In this document: piece after piece, positions 6,479-9,266 of the stretch
How positions within the stretch are numbered: the stretch's first letter is position 1
Layout of the letters: every line of letters starts with the position of its first letter
Assembly (NCBI GenBank): GCA_016200125.1
Contig: JACQFK010000438.1
Location: 1-9,266, forward strand
Source of the DNA: Planctomycetota bacterium
GTDB lineage: Bacteria > Planctomycetota > MHYJ01 > JACPRB01
Length of the DNA stretch: 9,266 nt
Direction: 5' to 3'
Notes under the pieces: model-generated
Told to the model about the DNA's origin: nothing
What the model saw: the letters and a program-made list of their open reading frames with translations, nothing else
Databases searched by the model: none
Program-made: the position numbers and the translations under genes

Positions 6479-7564
6479 ATGCGAACCCTCGCCCTGCTGC
6501 TCCTGATCCCGGCCCTGCTTCCCGACGGGGAGGTGGTGAAGCTCACGCTCCTGCCGCCGGGTCAGAACAACCCGAGGAACTCGGAAGGCGACTTCATCGC
6601 GCTCAAGAACGGGATCATCATGTTCGTCTACTCCCGCTTCACGGGCGGAACGGCGGACGATGCGCGGGCGGACCTGGCCGCCATCTACTCGGGGGACGGA
6701 GGGAAGACCTGGTCGCTCCGCTACGAGCCGGTGCTCGAGAACGAGGGGAAGAAGAACGTGATGTCGGTGTCGCTCCTGCGGCTGGGCGAGAGCGAGATCG
6801 CAATGTTCTACTTGAGGAAGAATTCCCTGGAAGACTGCGTTCCGATGATGCGCCTCTCCACCGACGAGGGGCGGACCTGGAACGACGCGGTCCCCTGCGT
6901 GGCGGCCGAAGGCTATTACGTGCTCAACAACGACCGGGCGGTCCGCCTCAAGAGCGGCCGCATGGTCCTGCCCCTCGCCCGCCACGGCAAGCCGGGCGAG
7001 AAGCGCTCCGTGCGGAGTTCGGCCCTCTGCGCCTACTCTGACAACGGCGGCCGGAGCTGGCGCCAGAGCGCCACGGTGCTGGAAGGGCCGGAGGCCAGCC
7101 GTACCGGCCTGCAGGAGCCCGGTGTCGTCGAGCTCAAGGACGGGCGCCTGATGATGCTCATGAGGACCGATCAGGGCTGCCAGTACCGGTCCTATTCAAA
7201 GGACGGCGGCGACACCTGGTCGGCGGCCGAGCCGTCCAACATCCTCTCTCCGCTCTCCCCGGCGTCGATCGCGCGGATCCCGTCGACGGGAGACCTGCTC
7301 CTGGTCTGGAACGATCACGAGAACGTCGACGAGGCCCACAAGGGCAAGCGGACGCCGTTCTGCGTGGCGATCTCCCGGGACGAGGGGAAGACCTGGGAGA
7401 AGAAGAAGACCCTCGACGACGATCCGGACGGCTGGTTCTGCTACACCGCGATCGAATTCGTTGGAGAGCGGGTCCTCCTGGCCCATTGCGCGGGCGACTC
7501 GAAGGTCGGCCGCCTCTCGCGGACGCGCTTCACGTCGTTCGAAGTCGCCTGGCTTTATCGGTGA
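6479..7564 (+). CDS. Exported BNR/Asp-box sialidase-like protein
   Basis: A 361-residue six-bladed beta-propeller of the sialidase (BNR_2-like) superfamily. Five Asp boxes (SxDxGxTW) are evident at 71-78, 127-134, 187-194, 240-247 and 299-306. A short hydrophobic N-terminus (LALLLLIPALL, 4-14) suggests export, although no clear cleavage motif follows. Candidate catalytic-site residues by family position are E213 in LQEPGVVEL, R229 in LMRTDQG and Y322 in FCYTAIEF; these are tentative. The family includes exo-alpha-sialidases, but many environmental members act on other glycans or are uncharacterised, so the activity is not proven. The stop TGA is 11 bp before the ATG of an SGNH esterase, so the two are probably co-transcribed. 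No Shine-Dalgarno sequence precedes the ATG, consistent with the leaderless promoter. Confidence 0.87.
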   Translation: MRTLALLLLIPALLPDGEVVKLTLLPPGQNNPRNSEGDFIALKNGIIMFVYSRFTGGTADDARADLAAIYSGDGGKTWSLRYEPVLENEGKKNVMSVSLLRLGESEIAMFYLRKNSLEDCVPMMRLSTDEGRTWNDAVPCVAAEGYYVLNNDRAVRLKSGRMVLPLARHGKPGEKRSVRSSALCAYSDNGGRSWRQSATVLEGPEASRTGLQEPGVVELKDGRLMMLMRTDQGCQYRSYSKDGGDTWSAAEPSNILSPLSPASIARIPSTGDLLLVWNDHENVDEAHKGKRTPFCVAISRDEGKTWEKKKTLDDDPDGWFCYTAIEFVGERVLLAHCAGDSKVGRLSRTRFTSFEVAWLYR

Positions 7565-7575
7565 CGGGGGCGGGC

Positions 7576-8646
7576 ATGCGAGCGTTGGGCCTGCTGCTTT
7601 TCCTCCTGGGGGTCCAGGCCGGGCCCGCGGCGCCGCTGCCGGCGGAGGTCGCGCCCAAGGATCCGAATCTCCGGCTCATCGGACGCTTCGATCTCCGGGA
7701 TCCCGCCGGCCCGCGCTGTGCCTGGGCCGGCAGCTCCGTCCAGCTCAAGTTCAAGGGCACGGCGCTCAACGTCTCCCTCAAGAGCTCGGGGGCGGACCAG
7801 TTCCAGGTCGTGGTCGACGGCGCGCCGGCCTCGGTGCTCGCCCTCTCGTAGGACGCCACCCTCTACCGCGTCGTCTCCGGCCTTCCCGACAAGGAGCACA
7901 CGGTCGAGCTCTTCAAGCGGACCGAGCCTCTCGTCGGCCAGACCCAGCTGCTCGGACTTCAGCTGGAGAAGGGGCGGACCCTGCTGCCCCTACCGGCGCG
8001 AAAGGACCGGCGGATCGAGTTCGTCGGCGATTCGATCACCTGCGGCTACGGCAACGAATCGGCCAGCGAGAAGGAGCACTTCGCGCCGAACACGGAGAAC
8101 AACTACCTGGCCTACGGCGCCCTGGCCGCCCGCGACCTCGGCGCCGAGTATGTCGCGGTCGCGTGGTCGGGGAAGTGGCTCTTCGGCGACAATGCGATCC
8201 CGCTGCTCTACGACCTGGCGCTTCCGAACGATCCGCAGAGCAAGTGGGAATTCTCCGCGTGGACCGCGAGCGCGGTGGTCGTCAATCTGGGCACCAACGA
8301 CTTCGGCCCCCGGAACCCGACGGAGCAGGAGTGGCAGGACGCCTACCGAGCCTTCGTCGTCCGGTTGAGGAAGAACTATCCGCAGTGCCACGTCTTCTGC
8401 GCGGTGGGGTCGATGATGTCCGACTCCTATCCCCCGGGCCGGAAGGCGCTCAGCACGATCCGGCAGTACACCTCGGGGCTGGTGGAGGCGCTCCGGAAGG
8501 CGGGTGACAAGAAGATCCACTATGTCGAGTTCGACGCGCATGATCCCAAGAACGGCCTGGGCGGCGACTGGCATCCGAGCCTGAAGACCCACCGGCTGAT
8601 GGCGGACCGGCTGACCGCGGCGGTCAAGAAGGAACTCGGCTGGTAG
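7576..8646 (+). pseudogene. CE2-like SGNH/GDSL carbohydrate esterase interrupted by an in-frame TAG
   Basis: One continuous frame of 357 codons (stop included) encodes a signal peptide (MRALGLLLFLLGVQA), an N-terminal beta-sandwich (about 30-130, ending in HTVELFKRTE) and an SGNH hydrolase domain. Counting the amber as codon 92, block I is GDSIT with nucleophile S153, block III is GTND (N241) and block V is DWHPS with D331 and H333. This order matches carbohydrate esterase family 2, which removes acetyl groups from glycans. Codon 92 (7849-7851) is TAG inside the sandwich; the frame stays open and conserved on both sides. No ATG, GTG or TTG occurs in frame from 7852 until GTG 8275, past the catalytic serine, so a restart would not give an active enzyme. 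A nonsense mutation, a sequencing error or readthrough are all possible. A GTG at 7561 overlapping the sialidase stop is an alternative start. Confidence 0.75.
7849..7851 (+). other. In-frame amber codon within the esterase
   Basis: TAG in the context TCG TAG GAC, between VDGAPASVLALS and DATLYRVVSGLP. Three other genes here end in TAG (4023-4025, 5138-5136, 8644-8646), so TAG works as a stop and genome-wide recoding is unlikely. Confidence 0.9.
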
Positions 8647-8700
8647 CCTGTTTGAAGCACTGATGCGACCCGTTCCGGCGTAGGGTAGACAGAAGTCGTT

Positions 8701-8704
8701 GGAG
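8701..8704 (+). promoter_or_regulatory. Ribosome binding site of the DUF1549 gene
   Basis: GGAG sits 8 bases before the ATG at 8713, one of the few clear Shine-Dalgarno sequences in the window. The rest of the 66-bp gap (8647-8712) contains TAGGGT (8681-8686), a possible -10 with no well-spaced -35. Confidence 0.5.
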
Positions 8705-8712
8705 CGGGCCTG

Positions 8713-9266
8713 ATGAGACCAAGCGCAGTTCTGGTTCTGTCCCTGTTGCTGTCCCCGGGGGCCGGAGCGCAGCCGCAGGACGGCAGCGTCTCCACCCGCC
8801 GCTTCGCGGAAGTGTATTTCGGAAACTACCACGAGCCTGCCTTCGATCTGCCGGACGGGATGAAGATCGAAACGCGCCGGCAGATCCTCGCGCGCTTCAT
8901 CCAGTGGCTCGGGGACCAGATCCACAGGGACCGGCCCTGGGCGGACATCGTCTCCGACATGATCACGGCGCGGGGCAACTCCGCCGCCGTGCCTGAACTG
9001 GGCTACAAGCTGTCGTTCTACGGGGCCGAGCGGCAGGAATACTCCTTTGCCGGAGGCGTCAGCCGGCACCACCTCGGCATCAGTCTCCACTGCGCGCGCT
9101 GTCACGATCATCCCTATGACCGCTGGACCGAGAGTGATTTCTACGGACTTGGGGCCTTCAACACCCGCCAGCAGGTCCGGAGGGTCGCGTCGGGAGCTGA
9201 GGAACAGGTGGTCGTCGTCTATGCCGATGAAGGAGAGCTGATCGTCGGACCGAAAGTCTACGACCC
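8713..9266 (+). CDS. DUF1549-domain exported protein with CxxCH motif (3' partial)
   Basis: The frame opens with a signal peptide (MRPSAVLVLSLLLSPGAGAQ) and runs off the right edge after 184 codons. Residues 30-165 match the C-terminal part of the DUF1549 domain: RRQILARFIQWLGDQIHRDRPW, DMITARGNS, SRHHLGISL, then CARCHDHPYDRWTESDFYGL with C127, C130 and H131. DUF1549/DUF1553 proteins are abundant in planctomycetes and relatives, where they accompany sulfatases and glycan-degradation genes; their role is unsettled. The CxxCH motif resembles a haem c site, but haem attachment is not established. Compared with usual members, which have a haem domain and about 100 further residues first, the N-terminus is short. 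The DUF1553 part may lie beyond the edge. It is likely separate from the esterase, having its own RBS. Confidence 0.8.
   Translation, partial: MRPSAVLVLSLLLSPGAGAQPQDGSVSTRRFAEVYFGNYHEPAFDLPDGMKIETRRQILARFIQWLGDQIHRDRPWADIVSDMITARGNSAAVPELGYKLSFYGAERQEYSFAGGVSRHHLGISLHCARCHDHPYDRWTESDFYGLGAFNTRQQVRRVASGAEEQVVVVYADEGELIVGPKVYD

Noticed and set aside
7461..8507. A 348-codon rightward frame overlapping the sialidase end and the esterase
   Set aside because: Arg/Gly/Ala/Pro-rich low-complexity product. The SGNH motifs lie in another frame, so this is a shadow and not a frameshift continuation.
7852..8646. Genome-wide TAG recoding as the explanation for the amber
   Set aside because: TAG ends three other genes at natural C-termini in this window, so at most local readthrough is possible.
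8652..8686. Promoter for the DUF1549 gene from TTGAAG (8652) and TAGGGT (8681)
   Set aside because: The spacer would be 23 bp, too long for a sigma-70-type promoter. The TAGGGT resembles the sialidase -10 but is unsupported by a -35.

Overview
This is a GC-rich window with standard-code, Shine-Dalgarno-poor genes. It most resembles a Planctomycetota or related PVC-type genome, probably uncultured. The main pointers are the last gene, a DUF1549-type 'planctomycete cytochrome' protein with a CARCHDHPYD motif, the CehA/McbA-type metallohydrolase, and a cluster of exported carbohydrate-related enzymes. This is inference from gene content; no rRNA or other phylogenetic marker is present. No tRNA, rRNA, CRISPR array, insertion sequence, integrase or origin was seen.

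Layout. Rightward, 2-2236 is the 3' part of a CehA/McbA-family (PHP-type) metallohydrolase with a pair of EF-hand loops set inside the catalytic domain. A 151-bp gap follows, holding an operator-like cluster of TTGAC/GTCAA half-sites and a possible three-way-junction leader. Next, 2388-4025 encodes an exported protein of unknown family with a Pro/Gly-rich stalk and a Cys-containing C-terminal membrane anchor. A large stem-loop (4037-4092) separates it from a leftward cluster. Read in transcription order, that cluster is a LarA-family nickel-pincer racemase/epimerase (6404-5136), a small helical hypothetical protein (5131-4583) and a cupin (4551-4117). From a shared 74-bp divergent promoter region, a rightward pair begins: an exported BNR/Asp-box sialidase-like protein (6479-7564) and a CE2-like SGNH esterase (7576-8646). 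The esterase is interrupted by an in-frame TAG. The window ends inside the DUF1549 gene (8713 to the edge).

How the genes may work together. The sialidase-like protein and the SGNH esterase look like a two-gene glycan-degrading unit (glycosidase plus deacetylase), though the esterase reads as broken or mis-sequenced. The LarA homologue would act on a 2-hydroxyacid. Its nickel-pincer cofactor genes (larB, larC, larE) are not in the window, so the cofactor must be made elsewhere. The cupin and hypothetical protein follow it on the same strand, but no pathway can be assigned from sequence alone.

The most notable regulatory observation is that three genes (cupin, larA-like, sialidase-like) each have a -35/17-bp/-10 promoter ending 6-7 bp before the ATG and lack a Shine-Dalgarno sequence. 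This points to leaderless transcripts. No clear new multi-gene system was found. The best leads are the leaderless promoters, the amber codon, the EF-hand insertion and the regulatory structures upstream of the unknown exported protein.
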